Below are positions 27,776-36,847 of a stretch of 64,000 nt of DNA, piece by piece; position 1 is the first letter of the stretch; each line of letters starts with the position of its first letter. The stretch is from assembly GCA_003225295.1 (NCBI GenBank), contig QHYZ01000112.1:1-64000 (forward strand). Direction: 5' to 3'. The DNA is from Acidobacteriota bacterium. GTDB lineage: Bacteria; Acidobacteriota; Terriglobia; Acidiferrales; UBA7541. A program made the position numbers and the translations under genes. The notes beneath the pieces were generated by a model, which was not told the DNA's origin, made no database searches, and worked only from the letters and a program-made list of their open reading frames with translations.

Positions 27776-28980
27776 ATGCCACGGAAACCACTGCTCTTAC
27801 CGCTCTGCACTCTGGTTACTTGCTGCTTGGCCCTCTTGCCTCATACGTTGGGCGGGGAACCCGGCCGCTCTATTCTAGACTCACAGCGCATGAGTGGGGC
27901 ACCTTTACATCCATCGCCGACAGCACCGGCAGGGCAGCCCAATGGTCACCGCTCACCGGGTCCACGGACCTGCCCGCCTTCGTGGAGCATTCTCGGAATG
28001 CCGGCTTCAAGCTCGGCTTGCGCGGCACGGTGCGCATGGAAACTCCGGTCCTCTATCTCTATGACTCGCGGGAAGAGACCGTCTCGGTTAAGGTGGCTTT
28101 CTCCAAGGGCGTCATCACCGAGTGGTATCCTCGCGCCAGCCGCGTCGAGCCTGCCGCCAACATTTTTGATGGCACTCTCTACCAGCCACACCCCGACGGG
28201 AGCATTGCATGGGATTCCGTGACCGTCTCGCCCAGTCTGAGAGCGGAATTCCCGCGCGAAAATCTGGACAACCGCTATTATGCTGCCCGCATGACCTCTT
28301 CGACGCTCCTTCGCGTGAAGACACCCGCCGGCGAGCAACAAGAGAAGTTTCTTTTCTACCGCGGCGTATCCACTTTTCCCGTCCCCCTTTCTGCGAAGCT
28401 CACCGCCGCGGGTAAATTGCTGGTCGAAAATCGCAGCGAGGAAGAGATTCCCAATACTATTCTCGTGGAGCGGCGTGGAGAGCAAGTGGGCTATCGCATC
28501 GGCGGCGCGCTGCGGAAGGATGTGGTTCTCGGTGCAGCGGAGCTTACCGCCACGATCGATGATTTGGGCAGAGATGTGGAAGGAATGCTCGTTGCCCAGG
28601 GCCTCTACCAGGATGAAGCGCACGCTATGCTGGAAACCTGGCGCGGTTCCTGGTTCGAAGAAGGCAGCCGGTTACTGTACATCGTGCCCACCGCATTTGT
28701 GGATGGCGTGCTGCCACTTTCGATCAATCCAGCTCCTTCACAAACCGTGCGCGTCTTCGTTGGACGGCTTGAAATCGTTACCCGCGCGACGGAAAAGGCG
28801 GTCGAGGGAGCGCTAGTCACGCACGACAGCGCGACACTGAAGATGTACGGCCGATTCCTGGAACCCATCCTGGCAACCATGATCCAAGAAGAATCGAATC
28901 CAGCCAGGGTTCAGCAGTACTACCAAGCCCTGAATTCCTACTTCAGTTCGGAAGTTGCCCACAATAGGCGCCGAGACTGA
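27776..28980 (+). CDS. Conserved secreted hypothetical protein, apparent frameshift after the signal peptide
   Basis: The main frame (27715-28980) encodes a protein beginning its conserved part at L-T-A-H-E-W-G-T-F-T-S, a family seen in Acidobacteria and Planctomycetes with no known role. In that frame nothing upstream looks like a leader and the only start is TTG 27715. A different frame offers ATG 27776 with AGGAAGG upstream and a textbook signal peptide (M-P-R-K-P-L-L-L-P-L-C-T-L-V-T-C-C-L-A-L-L). The two join only with a one-base shift between about 27840 and 27880. The body has no recognised motif. Either a sequencing error or a recent mutation. Confidence 0.7.
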
Positions 28981-29144
28981 ATTCTCGAAACATCGTGGCC
29001 GCGCGTCATGAAGCGGACGCCAGCGATCGTGCCGCAATCAAAAAGTTTTCGCGCCGCCGCTTGGAGAACTGCTACGTGCCGAGTGGACGCCAGCTGACAG
29101 GCCAGGCATGGTCATAGTTGGTCCTTTTTGCTCCAGGTGATCGT

Positions 29145-29387
29145 TCACATCAGACCGAATTCGCGGGCGTGTTTGGCGCACAGGAAGAGATTCAGGTAGG
29201 GGTTCTGGCCGAAATTCCAGTCCGACCATCGATGCGCCCAGTCCGGCCTTCTGAAATCACAAGCGTAATCTCCGAGGACTTCCACGGAGCGCAACTTGCC
29301 CGTTTGATTACGCGCATAAAAAATGAATTCAGCCCGGCATTCCGTCCCGACGGCGGCCTCCTGCTTTTTTGGTTCCTGCCGGTTCAT
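29145..29387 (-). CDS. Small hypothetical protein
   Basis: 80 residues beginning M-N-R-Q-E-P-K-K-Q-E. It has two cysteines flanking a charged aromatic stretch (D-Y-A-C-D-F-R-R-P-D-W-A-H-R-W, L-F-L-C-A-K-H-A-R). No family recognised. Its ATG overlaps the TGA of the membrane gene upstream by four bases, which supports it as real. Last gene of a compact three-gene run. Bases 28981-29144 hold nothing evident. Confidence 0.6.
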   Translation of the reverse strand: MNRQEPKKQEAAVGTECRAEFIFYARNQTGKLRSVEVLGDYACDFRRPDWAHRWSDWNFGQNPYLNLFLCAKHAREFGLM

Positions 29388-29569
29388 TTTGCTGCCGGCC
29401 TGGAGAGGAAATAGAGCAAGGTAAGAGCCAGAGAAAAGAGCACCGCGCCGGCTATCACGCTGTCAGAAGCTGCTGCGCTCCGCTGTGCCAGGGAGTCGTA
29501 GAGCATGAAAATTCCGACGGAGATCATCGTTACCGTAAGAAAAATCGCGAAACCCTTGAATACCCTCAT
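29384..29569 (-). CDS. Small membrane protein with two transmembrane helices
   Basis: 61 residues from ATG 29569, preceded by GGAGGGGAAG. Two hydrophobic helices (F-A-I-F-L-T-V-T-M-I-S-V-G-I-F-M-L and V-I-A-G-A-V-L-F-S-L-A-L-T-L-L-Y-F-L) are joined by a short polar loop. Family not recognised. It overlaps the genes on both sides by four bases. Confidence 0.65.
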   Translation of the reverse strand: MRVFKGFAIFLTVTMISVGIFMLYDSLAQRSAAASDSVIAGAVLFSLALTLLYFLSRPAAK

Positions 29570-29742
29570 GTTAGGATCTTCCCCTCCGGCGGTATAGGCG
29601 ACCGGCCTTCGTGCTCCCTCCGCACGAAGGGTCCAGGGCTTGTCCAATGGCTAACTTGCCCACGTCTGAAAACTGCGGTGCACCACCAAGTATTAGTTCC
29701 GGCCGGACATAGGGTTTCCTCCGGCATTCCTGATTCTGACAA
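29566..29742 (-). CDS. Possible small protein, first gene of an overlapping run
   Basis: 58 residues if read from TTG 29742, which has AAGGAG ten bases upstream; an ATG five codons later has no free ribosome site. The protein carries C-P-A-G-T-N-T-W-W-C and a C-terminus P-P-E-G-K-I-L-T. Its TGA overlaps the ATG of the membrane gene (ATGA). The coupling supports it, but composition alone does not. Confidence 0.35.
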   Translation of the reverse strand: MSESGMPEETLCPAGTNTWWCTAVFRRGQVSHWTSPGPFVRREHEGRSPIPPEGKILT

Positions 29743-30456
29743 CGCTACTGCTCTCCTTTTCGGATATGCATAATGATTCGTCCTCCTTTGCGAATTATTG
29801 TCTGGCATTGTCGCGCGATGCCCGTGCCGCTGGTGGAACCACAAACGAGGGGTAAATTGGGGGCTGGCCGTGGATGCCTGAAGCGTTTACCGCCGTGGCT
29901 CTTCGCATCCATGATGGAGTATTCGTGCGGGACGGAAGTTGGACGCCCACAAATTTCGGCACGCTTGGGATTACAACCGTTGAGGCGCAATCGGAAGAAG
30001 TCAATCGGGAATTGCGGGTTTGTCGCCGAGGCCCCGGAATGTTCCTGGAATCGATTCTAGATGATTAAATATTTACTAAAAGTGTAAGCCAAGAAAAGTC
30101 TCGGCGGCGAGTGCCAGATAGCAAACCCACGATATTCAGGCAAAAACGACCCAATCGCAAATCCTGACGGGTGTTACCGGGAGCACGCTCATGAGCACGT
30201 GGCCTCTCGATGTTACGGTTTCGTGTACGTTGCAGTTGCATTGTGTTTCCGCTGCTGCAGTTCTTCGCGATTCTCTGGCCATCCCGCGTATTTGCTACCT
30301 TGGCAAGACCTTACTGCGTGAGTTCTGGTTGGGATGCCAACCAGATGACCGCTGGCCGCCCGCCTTTCTGATTTCCCTCCTAGGCTAGTGTGGGGCGCGA
30401 ATGGGGCGGCACGATCCAAGCCTTCATCGTCCCTACTTCCTTCGAGGAGATAAATA
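29743..30456. other. Intergenic region upstream of the small-peptide cassette
   Basis: 714 bases without a gene I can support. A minus-strand AAAGGAGG site precedes an 8-codon frame (ATG near 29770), possibly a leader for the small-gene run. A 64-codon plus frame at 29874-30068 looks mildly protein-like but has no family and only a weak site. No tRNA or terminator seen. Confidence 0.35.
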
Positions 30457-30669
30457 ATGACTAAACTGCGCATCAAAAACGCACTTTATATGGTGGTTGT
30501 GGCCGCTGCCGTGGCTGTTTTTTCGGGGGTGGTCCCAGTTCCATTTTTGAACGCAGGAAAGCACAATCTGCCCGCAATGCTGTCCCACGGCGTGGTCACC
30601 CTGACCGCCGATGGAACGGACCCAGTGCCGCCGCCAAAACCACTGCCATGGCTTGGGGTAGCTTGCTAG
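30457..30669 (+). CDS. Small exported peptide with Pro-rich C-terminus
   Basis: 70 residues with a strong ribosome site (GAGGAG then ATAAATA then ATG). A positive start is followed by a hydrophobic signal-like helix (A-L-Y-M-V-V-V-A-A-A-V-A-V-F), then a short linker and the tail T-A-D-G-T-D-P-V-P-P-P-K-P-L-P-W-L-G-V-A-C. From memory, similar D-G-T-x-P-x-P-P-P-K-P tails occur on small acidobacterial proteins; no function is established. It heads a run with two membrane proteins, a soluble protein and a convergent XRE regulator, so a signal or effector peptide is possible. Confidence 0.7.
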   Translation: MTKLRIKNALYMVVVAAAVAVFSGVVPVPFLNAGKHNLPAMLSHGVVTLTADGTDPVPPPKPLPWLGVAC

Positions 30670-30767
30670 GAAGGAATTCTTAAGGAGGGGCGGGTCGCCT
30701 GCGTCCTTCCCCTCCCGCATGCTAGGATTGGCTCCGCGCGATCGATCCAGGTCGGCGTGGGAGGAAA

Positions 30768-31529
30768 ATGCTCGGCCAAGCCATTTGGTGGAGCGGCATC
30801 GCAGTCGAAGCTCTACTGCTGGTTCGAGGATTTCGAGGCCAGTTGCTGTCTCGTTATCCGGCTTTCTTCTCGTATATCCTCTTCGTCTGGTTGCAGTCTC
30901 TCCTACGGTTTTCTGTCTACCATCTGCGCCCGCAGCTTTATTCATCCGTTTACTGGATCACCGAGTGGCTAGCCATTTTGGTCGGGTGCGGTGTGGTCTT
31001 CGAGGTTTACCGCGTGGGGCTGGCCGCCTATCGCGGGACGGCGCGAATGGCTCGAAATCTGCTGGCCTTCGCGTTCGTCCTGCCGTTTACCAAAGCGATC
31101 GTGGAGACCTGGAATGACCCCCATTGGTGGCTGATAGCCACCACCATCGATCTGGAGCGCTCTTTACGGATGGCGCAGGCCCTCGCCATCGTTGCGCTGG
31201 TGGTGTTGTTTTTATTTTATTCGATACCGTTCGGCAGAAATCTCAGAGGCGTTTTGTTGGGCTACGGCTTGTTCATTGGCGAGAGCATCATTTGGTTAAC
31301 GTTTCGTTCCTCTGGCGGAGAGAAGTTTCGCCAATTCTGGTCGCACGTCCACCCCGCTTCCTATTTCGTTGTTCTCGGAATCTGGGCCGTGCATCTGTGG
31401 TCCTATGTTCCGAATCCTGAGCCAACAAGAGCAGTGCGCCTGGAAGAGCAATACCAAAGAATGGCGGCGGCGACGAGCCGGCAATTGCGAGCGGGGTGCG
31501 GCTACCTGGCGAAGGTGGTGCGCTCGTGA
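30768..31529 (+). CDS. Multi-pass membrane protein of unknown function
   Basis: 253 residues, about seven hydrophobic helices, aromatic-rich (F-F-S-Y-I-L-F-V-W-L-Q-S-L, W-W-L-I-A-T-T-I). GGAGG lies four bases before ATG 30768. The C-terminal 40 residues are cytoplasmic and charged. No family motif recognised. Overlaps the next gene by four bases (GTGA). Confidence 0.8.
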   Translation: MLGQAIWWSGIAVEALLLVRGFRGQLLSRYPAFFSYILFVWLQSLLRFSVYHLRPQLYSSVYWITEWLAILVGCGVVFEVYRVGLAAYRGTARMARNLLAFAFVLPFTKAIVETWNDPHWWLIATTIDLERSLRMAQALAIVALVVLFLFYSIPFGRNLRGVLLGYGLFIGESIIWLTFRSSGGEKFRQFWSHVHPASYFVVLGIWAVHLWSYVPNPEPTRAVRLEEQYQRMAAATSRQLRAGCGYLAKVVRS

Positions 31530-32071
31530 TAGGGACTTCCAGCGCGCTGATCGGCGCCGTCGTGTTTCTCGTGCTGATACTGGTGTGGATCAGAGCGGAC
31601 TCCACATCGCGGCGTCTGCCTTCCGTTCTAGACACCTGGTCCCCTGACCAGGACGACGCCGCGGAGGTATGCCCGCCGGAGTTTGTCGCGCAAATCTTTT
31701 CAGGGCAAGACCTCGCATTCATTTTGCGATTGGAATCGCCCGATTTGAAAAGACATTTCCTCCGGGAGCGCAACGCCGTGGCGCTCTTTTGGGTCCAGCA
31801 AACTTCGGCGGTCATCCGCCGAATCATGCGGCGCCATTTGGAGGCCAGCCGCCTGAGTGCAGATATCGAATTCGCGATGGAGGCCAGGATATTCCTCCAG
31901 TACGCCAAGCTTAGGTTGCTTTGCGCAGTTCTTTTCCTGTTGATCGGGCTGGCCGGCCCGCAGAAGTTACACGCTATCGCCTTGTATGCGGACAGACTTA
32001 CGCAGCGCATCGGCAATGTTCTGAGGGAGTTCGAATCCGGAGTTCGAACGCGCGAAATGGATGGTGCGTGA
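31526..32071 (+). CDS. Membrane-anchored hypothetical protein
   Basis: 181 residues from GTG 31526, which overlaps the previous TGA and has AAGGTGG eight bases upstream; a GTG at 31496 is the alternative. One N-terminal helix (S-A-L-I-G-A-V-V-F-L-V-L-I-L-V-W) anchors a charged, Arg-rich helical domain with W-V-Q-Q-T-S-A-V-I-R-R-I. A second hydrophobic segment (L-L-C-A-V-L-F-L-L-I-G-L) follows. Unknown family; translationally coupled to the multi-pass protein. Confidence 0.7.
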   Translation: MIGTSSALIGAVVFLVLILVWIRADSTSRRLPSVLDTWSPDQDDAAEVCPPEFVAQIFSGQDLAFILRLESPDLKRHFLRERNAVALFWVQQTSAVIRRIMRRHLEASRLSADIEFAMEARIFLQYAKLRLLCAVLFLLIGLAGPQKLHAIALYADRLTQRIGNVLREFESGVRTREMDGA

Positions 32072-32111
32072 TCTTCCTGAGCCATATCGCGTCTGCGGTT
32101 GAGGGAGCCGG

Positions 32112-32558
32112 GTGAGTATGAGCGTCGCGGTCAAACTCGTGCCGGTGCAAGAAGCCTACGACGATCTCTTGAACCGCACACTATCCAGGATTTCCTGCGA
32201 TCTTGGCCGCCTGATCTATCTGGCCTCGACTCGCGATTACAATACGGGAAACTATTATCACGAGGGACTGGCCAGCCGCTTCAGCCCGGAGGTTGCACGC
32301 AAAGCGCTGGAAATCGCCCACCGGCAGGCCTTTTATAAGGTTTCCTCTTTTTCGCTGGAAGTCTTAGCCAGCGACCTAGAGGTTTATCTGCGTTCTTCCC
32401 GGGAGAACCCTCAGGAGTTTTTGCGCGCTTGGCAGAAGCTGGAGCCGTACCGCGTCACCATTCCTACGGAAGTGAATCTCACCGTCGCGCGGCTCTTTAC
32501 GTCCAACCTCAGACTCTCTTTGGCAATTTTGCGTTTCCGTCAGGAGCAGAGTCACTAA
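32112..32558 (+). CDS. Small soluble helical hypothetical protein
   Basis: 148 residues starting at GTG 32112 or ATG 32118; GGGAG sits just upstream. Helical, charged, no signal peptide. Contains R-L-I-Y-L-A-S-T-R-D-Y-N-T-G-N-Y-Y-H-E-G. No domain recognised. Its last 50 bases overlap the 3' end of the convergent XRE gene, so the two messages can pair. Confidence 0.65.
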   Translation: MSMSVAVKLVPVQEAYDDLLNRTLSRISCDLGRLIYLASTRDYNTGNYYHEGLASRFSPEVARKALEIAHRQAFYKVSSFSLEVLASDLEVYLRSSRENPQEFLRAWQKLEPYRVTIPTEVNLTVARLFTSNLRLSLAILRFRQEQSH

Positions 32559-33324
32559 CGTCGCTCAGTTTCATGGCCACAGCCGTTACCTGCCCGACGA
32601 TCTCCGCGTCGGTACCATACTTGAATTTTCGCGCGTTGCAGGGTGACAGGGGATGAGGAAGCAGCAGGAGTTGGTCGTCCAGAAGGTCGCACCAAGAGCA
32701 AGCGTAGCCGTCGCGCAGCTCCACAAAATAGATGGGACGGTCAAATTCGGTGCGCCGGCGAAGAGGCTGCACTTTCCGCACGCGCGAATCGATCTGTACG
32801 AAGGAACCTGGGCGCAGCAGCGGATAGAGGGTGTAATCCTGCAGGCCCACATAGCCGTATTGGCTGTGCCGGATGTCCAGGTGCTGGATCAACGCTATCG
32901 GCACTTCTCCCCAAAGTTCCACCATGCGCGAGAGAAGGTTGGTGTTGTCCAGATCGAAGGATCTGTCAAACCGAATGGGAAAAGAAACCGTGCGGTCCGC
33001 ATCGTAGACTTCCAGGGTAGTTAGGTGGGTGTGTGGTAGCGGGGCAGCCAGCTGATGGAACCCCAACTTCTGCAGGTCCAGCCCATAGAGGCGCAGTAGG
33101 TCGGTGAACTTCATCCGATAGATGGCACTCAAACTGTACAGCTTGAAAATGCTCGGGACGGAGTCTGAATTCTCGATTTGCGTAAGCCAGGCGTTGGAGA
33201 TTTGGAATTCCGGGTTGCCCTCCGCTTCCGCAATGCGCAGGCTGAATTCCGCCACATCGCGGGTAGTTATGCCCAGCCGCGAGCGCAGGTCCTTTAGTTG
33301 TTCGTTGGGCGGTAGCGCCGTCAC
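32509..33324 (-). CDS. XRE-family transcriptional regulator with C-terminal sensor-like domain
   Basis: 271 residues starting at GTG 33324. Residues 5-75 form an XRE helix-turn-helix (L-K-D-L-R-S-R-L-G-I-T-T-R-D-V-A, I-S-N-A-W-L-T-Q-I-E-N). The second half (about 140-250) is beta-rich with L-L-R-P-G-S-F-V-Q-I-D and I-Y-F-V-E-L-R-D-G-Y-A, like S24/LexA-type C-terminal domains, but I see no clear Ser/Lys protease pair. Convergent with the small-peptide cassette, overlapping its last gene by 50 bases, so local regulation is likely but inferred. Confidence 0.8.
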   Translation of the reverse strand: MTALPPNEQLKDLRSRLGITTRDVAEFSLRIAEAEGNPEFQISNAWLTQIENSDSVPSIFKLYSLSAIYRMKFTDLLRLYGLDLQKLGFHQLAAPLPHTHLTTLEVYDADRTVSFPIRFDRSFDLDNTNLLSRMVELWGEVPIALIQHLDIRHSQYGYVGLQDYTLYPLLRPGSFVQIDSRVRKVQPLRRRTEFDRPIYFVELRDGYACSWCDLLDDQLLLLPHPLSPCNARKFKYGTDAEIVGQVTAVAMKLSDVSDSAPDGNAKLPKRV

Positions 33325-33789
33325 AGGTTGCTATCTTACCTCAAGTCGGCGGGGAGAATAGTGGAGCGGCTTGAACCTTGGAAATTCAGATTACCACTGT
33401 TAGGGGATCAAACCGTTCAACCAGACAACCAGAATTGCTGCCGGGCAGGGGGCTTACTTGGGTGTCTTTGGCACCCGCGGTTTTTCGTTCTCGGACCTCT
33501 AGTCGCTGCAATTAAAATGTCTCGCGCAAAAGGCCAGCAGGCCAGCGCCAGCAAGAGAGTTAGAGGAGTTACCTCACGCGGCTCCTTCGGGACGGTGTAG
33601 CTGCCCAAACTCCGTGCCCGTTGGAGATAAGCGCCGCGGACCCAGCCAAATTGTCGGTTGCGCGGTTGTGGGGATTGCGCGAAAATTAGGGTTCTCGCCG
33701 TGGCAGGAAAAGTCCCCGAGAGCGCCTTCGCGGGCGGTTCGAGATTCGAACACGAGAATCAAGCGCAAGAATAAAGAAGGGCAAACGTC
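33325..33789. other. Intergenic region upstream of XRE gene and aminotransferase
   Basis: 465 bases between divergent genes; presumably holds both promoters. No gene, tRNA or strong hairpin recognised. Confidence 0.35.
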
Positions 33790-34998
33790 ATGACGCAACA
33801 CGTTGGCGAACTCCATGCTCCGGTTCGGTTGATGCTGACGCCCGGGCCGTCTTCTATCGATCCGCGGGTTTATCGCGCGATGGCCACGCCGCTGGTGGGG
33901 CACATGGACCCGTGGTTCAAAGGGTGTATGGAAGAGACGCAAATCTTGATGCGCCAGTTATTTCAGACGGAAAACCGGATCACCATGCCGCTCTCCGCTT
34001 CGGGTTCGGGCGGGATTGAGGCGTCGGTGCTGAACTCGCTGGAAGAAGGCGATGAAGGCATCGTGGCGGTCAACGGCGTTTTTTCCGAGCGCATGTACGA
34101 AATTGCCACGCGGGCGTCGTCGAAAATCGTAAAGGTGGAGGCGCCCTGTGGGAAGCCGGTGGATGCCGAAGATGTACGCCGGGCGGGCAAGGGCAAAAAG
34201 ATCAAGATCATAGGCTTCGCGCATGGGGAGACTTCGACCGGCGTGGTCACCGGCATCGACGCCTACCGAAAGGTGGCGGACGAATTGGGTGCGCTGTTGA
34301 TCGTGGATACCGTGGCGTCCCTTGCGGCCGTGCCGCTCCATGTCGACAGGCAGCGCATTGATATTTGCTTCAGCGGATCGCAAAAGGCGATTAGCGCGCC
34401 ACCGGGAATGTCGCCGATCACGGTGAGCCCAACCGCCGAGGAGGTGTTTCGAAAGCGGAAGACCAAAGTGCAGAGCTGGTATTTCGATTTGACAACGGCG
34501 ATGAATTATTGGGGCAAAGACCGGCTGTATCATCACACTCCGCCGATTTCGCTGATCTTTGCGCTGCGCGAAGCGATGCGGCTGGTGGTCGAAGAAGGAC
34601 TGGAATCGCGCTGGGAGCGGCATCGCGTGAATCAACTCGCGCTGATCGCGGGCATCGAGGCTATGGGTCTGGATCTGCTGGTGAAACACGCGGCGGACCG
34701 CTTGCCGACGGTCACCGCGGTGATGATTCCAGGTGGCATTGACGACGGGAAAGTGCGCAATCAGTTGCTGGACGAATTCAACATCGAGATCGCCGGCGGT
34801 TTCGGTGCGGTGAAGGGCAAAATCTGGCGTGTGGGGTTGATGGGCTACTGCAGCCAGAAGCCTTTCGTATTGTTGTTCCTGGCGGCGCTGGAAAAGTGCT
34901 TGCTCGATCAGGGATTCCGCGTGCCTAGCGGCGCCGGAGTGGGAGCGGCGATTCGGAGTTACTCGCAAGTGGAGACCGCTGCCGCTGTTAGCCGCTAG
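33790..34998 (+). CDS. Class V aminotransferase, alanine/serine-glyoxylate type
   Basis: PLP enzyme of the AGXT/purine catabolism aminotransferase group, transferring an amino group to glyoxylate or a related keto acid. 402 residues: L-M-L-T-P-G-P-S-S-I near the N-terminus, S-G-S-G-G-I-E-A-S for the phosphate cradle, D-T-V-A-S-L-A-A (PLP ring Asp) and the Schiff-base lysine in S-G-S-Q-K-A-I-S near 200. AGAAGG lies ten bases before ATG 33790. Substrate not resolvable from sequence. No glyoxylate pathway genes nearby. Confidence 0.88.
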   Translation: MTQHVGELHAPVRLMLTPGPSSIDPRVYRAMATPLVGHMDPWFKGCMEETQILMRQLFQTENRITMPLSASGSGGIEASVLNSLEEGDEGIVAVNGVFSERMYEIATRASSKIVKVEAPCGKPVDAEDVRRAGKGKKIKIIGFAHGETSTGVVTGIDAYRKVADELGALLIVDTVASLAAVPLHVDRQRIDICFSGSQKAISAPPGMSPITVSPTAEEVFRKRKTKVQSWYFDLTTAMNYWGKDRLYHHTPPISLIFALREAMRLVVEEGLESRWERHRVNQLALIAGIEAMGLDLLVKHAADRLPTVTAVMIPGGIDDGKVRNQLLDEFNIEIAGGFGAVKGKIWRVGLMGYCSQKPFVLLFLAALEKCLLDQGFRVPSGAGVGAAIRSYSQVETAAAVSR

Positions 34999-35083
34999 CT
35001 AGCTGGGCTGACGACACCGTCGGTCATGCTGGCGAAGTATCTCGGCGCAAGCTGCCAAACGAGCAGTCAGTAAAGGAGAGTGC

Positions 35084-35458
35084 GTGACGACACGCCCGGT
35101 ACTCGCGAATAACGGTGCCATGAGCCAGTTCGTCGGCGCTTTCGAAGTCACTTCCAAATTGAGCGGGCAAGCGTATCAGTGCCGCTTCTCGCACATGTGG
35201 AACGGCATCGCGACGCGTCACGCGGATACGATTGACACAAAGTTTTTTGTCGATGGCGCGGCGCATGTTGTCGGTCTAGCGCACCTAGCGTTTGTGAAGT
35301 TCCGGGAGAAGGCCAAGCGCGACTTGACCGATCGCGAGGCGAGCTTTGTCGCTGCGGAGTATTTGCGCGAGAGGCTCGAAGAAGAAGACGTGCGGCCGGT
35401 GTACGACGTAGCACAGGACGAGGTGCTGCGCCTGATCGCCCAGGTCGGCATGCGGTAG
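35084..35458 (+). CDS. Conserved-looking hypothetical protein
   Basis: 124 residues starting at GTG 35084 with a perfect AAGGAG five bases upstream, which makes the gene convincing. Mixed alpha/beta: F-V-G-A-F-E-V-T-S-K-L-S-G-Q-A-Y-Q, then F-F-V-D-G-A-A-H-V-V-G-L-A-H and a charged helix E-Y-L-R-E-R-L-E-E-E-D-V. No family recognised. About 85 bases after the aminotransferase, possibly co-transcribed. Confidence 0.65.
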   Translation: MTTRPVLANNGAMSQFVGAFEVTSKLSGQAYQCRFSHMWNGIATRHADTIDTKFFVDGAAHVVGLAHLAFVKFREKAKRDLTDREASFVAAEYLRERLEEEDVRPVYDVAQDEVLRLIAQVGMR

Positions 35459-35518
35459 GAATCATCAACCATGGCTTGGTAAAAGACGGGTTCGCTCCGC
35501 CACTTTTGTTTTGGGCTG

Positions 35519-36763
35519 TTAGTCGCCGGGTTCGGCGTGGAAAGCGGCCAGGGTTGGATGGCGGAGGCCGTCGCGGCGAATGAAGTGAATGACGAGAAGC
35601 ATGAGCAGCGCGCCGCAAACCATAACAGCCACCGCGATTTGCAATCCGAGCTGCAAGTCGTGAAGATCGGAGATTTTCCCCACCACTTGCGGTCCGAGAC
35701 CGCCAAACAATTGCGTGGCGAACATGTAGACGCCGACGCAAGTGGCGTGCGCGCGGCGCGGCATCATGTCATGAAGAACGGCAGTGACGGGTCCGTGATA
35801 CCAGGACATGAAAAAGCCGGCAACAAACAGTCCGACGAGCACGGTTGATTTCTCTTCCGACTGGATAGCCAGCAAGAGAAACGGAGCCGCGAGCAGAAAT
35901 GCGGCGGCGACGGCAACGATGCGTCCGTAGGTGAAGGTTCTTTGCACCCGATCCGCAATGAACCCACCCATCAGCACGCCCGAAACGGCAGACACGAGAG
36001 CGATGACGGCGAGCGAGACGGAGGCTTGACGCAAACTGAAATCCTTATAGCTGACCGCGAAGTCCGTTCCCCAGGTAAGAAGCGAGACGCTGGAAAAAGT
36101 AATGCAAATCCCGGCGAAGATCATGGAGACAAAGGCGGGGACACGAAGAAGTCGAGCGATCGGCACCACCTCTGAGCGCGGGCCGCGCGGCGGTTCAGCA
36201 ATCCAGAAAAGAGCTATACCGGGAACAATCCCGGCGAAAGCCACGATGAAGAGGGCTTCCTGCCAGCCGTATCGCGGGCCAATGATGCCACCTAAAGCGT
36301 GGCCGGCAGCGCCCCCCAGCAGCATACCGGAAGCAAATATGGCTTGCGCGATGGCGCGGCGTTCCTGCGGAAACGCCCCCGAGATCATGGACTGCGCCGC
36401 AGGCGCGTAAGCAGCTTCGCCGAGGCCGACAATGGCCCTGGGGATCAAAAAGAAAAGAAAAGTGGAGGCGAAACCGCCTGCCAATGTCGCGACGCTCCAG
36501 AGCAGGATACCGATAGCGATGATGGCCTTGCGGCTGAAGCGGTCGGCGAAGAAGCCAAAAGGTACGCTGCCGACGGCGAGAACCACGAGGAGAAAGGTTT
36601 GCAATGAGCCAAGCTCGGCGTCGGTAACATGGAGATGATCGCGCAACAGCGGAATCAGCGGGACGAACACCTGGCGAGCGGCGAAGTTGACAAAATTGAT
36701 CAAAGCAAGTACAGCAAGGAGACGAATCTGGTAAGACGTGAGCGGAATGGACTTCGTAGACAT
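35519..36763 (-). CDS. MFS transporter
   Basis: Major facilitator with 12 predicted helices in 414 residues. The loop 2-3 signature is F-G-F-F-A-D-R-F-S-R-K, with a parallel in the second half (G-G-F-I-A-D-R-V-Q-R). Layout resembles Spinster-like or sugar-acid/organic-anion MFS members. Substrate unknown. Divergent from the AI-2E family gene with only about 80 bases between. Confidence 0.88.
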   Translation of the reverse strand: MSTKSIPLTSYQIRLLAVLALINFVNFAARQVFVPLIPLLRDHLHVTDAELGSLQTFLLVVLAVGSVPFGFFADRFSRKAIIAIGILLWSVATLAGGFASTFLFFLIPRAIVGLGEAAYAPAAQSMISGAFPQERRAIAQAIFASGMLLGGAAGHALGGIIGPRYGWQEALFIVAFAGIVPGIALFWIAEPPRGPRSEVVPIARLLRVPAFVSMIFAGICITFSSVSLLTWGTDFAVSYKDFSLRQASVSLAVIALVSAVSGVLMGGFIADRVQRTFTYGRIVAVAAAFLLAAPFLLLAIQSEEKSTVLVGLFVAGFFMSWYHGPVTAVLHDMMPRRAHATCVGVYMFATQLFGGLGPQVVGKISDLHDLQLGLQIAVAVMVCGALLMLLVIHFIRRDGLRHPTLAAFHAEPGD

Positions 36764-36847
36764 GCTGAATTGGCTCGGTGACTCGCGCGTGACCTGGTGG
36801 AGCGTAGACCGGAAGTTATCAGCCTTTGCTCAGCCTTTCAAGATTAT

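Noticed and set aside
33958-34968. 336-codon minus-strand frame opposite the aminotransferase
   Set aside because: Antisense shadow of a gene with intact PLP motifs.
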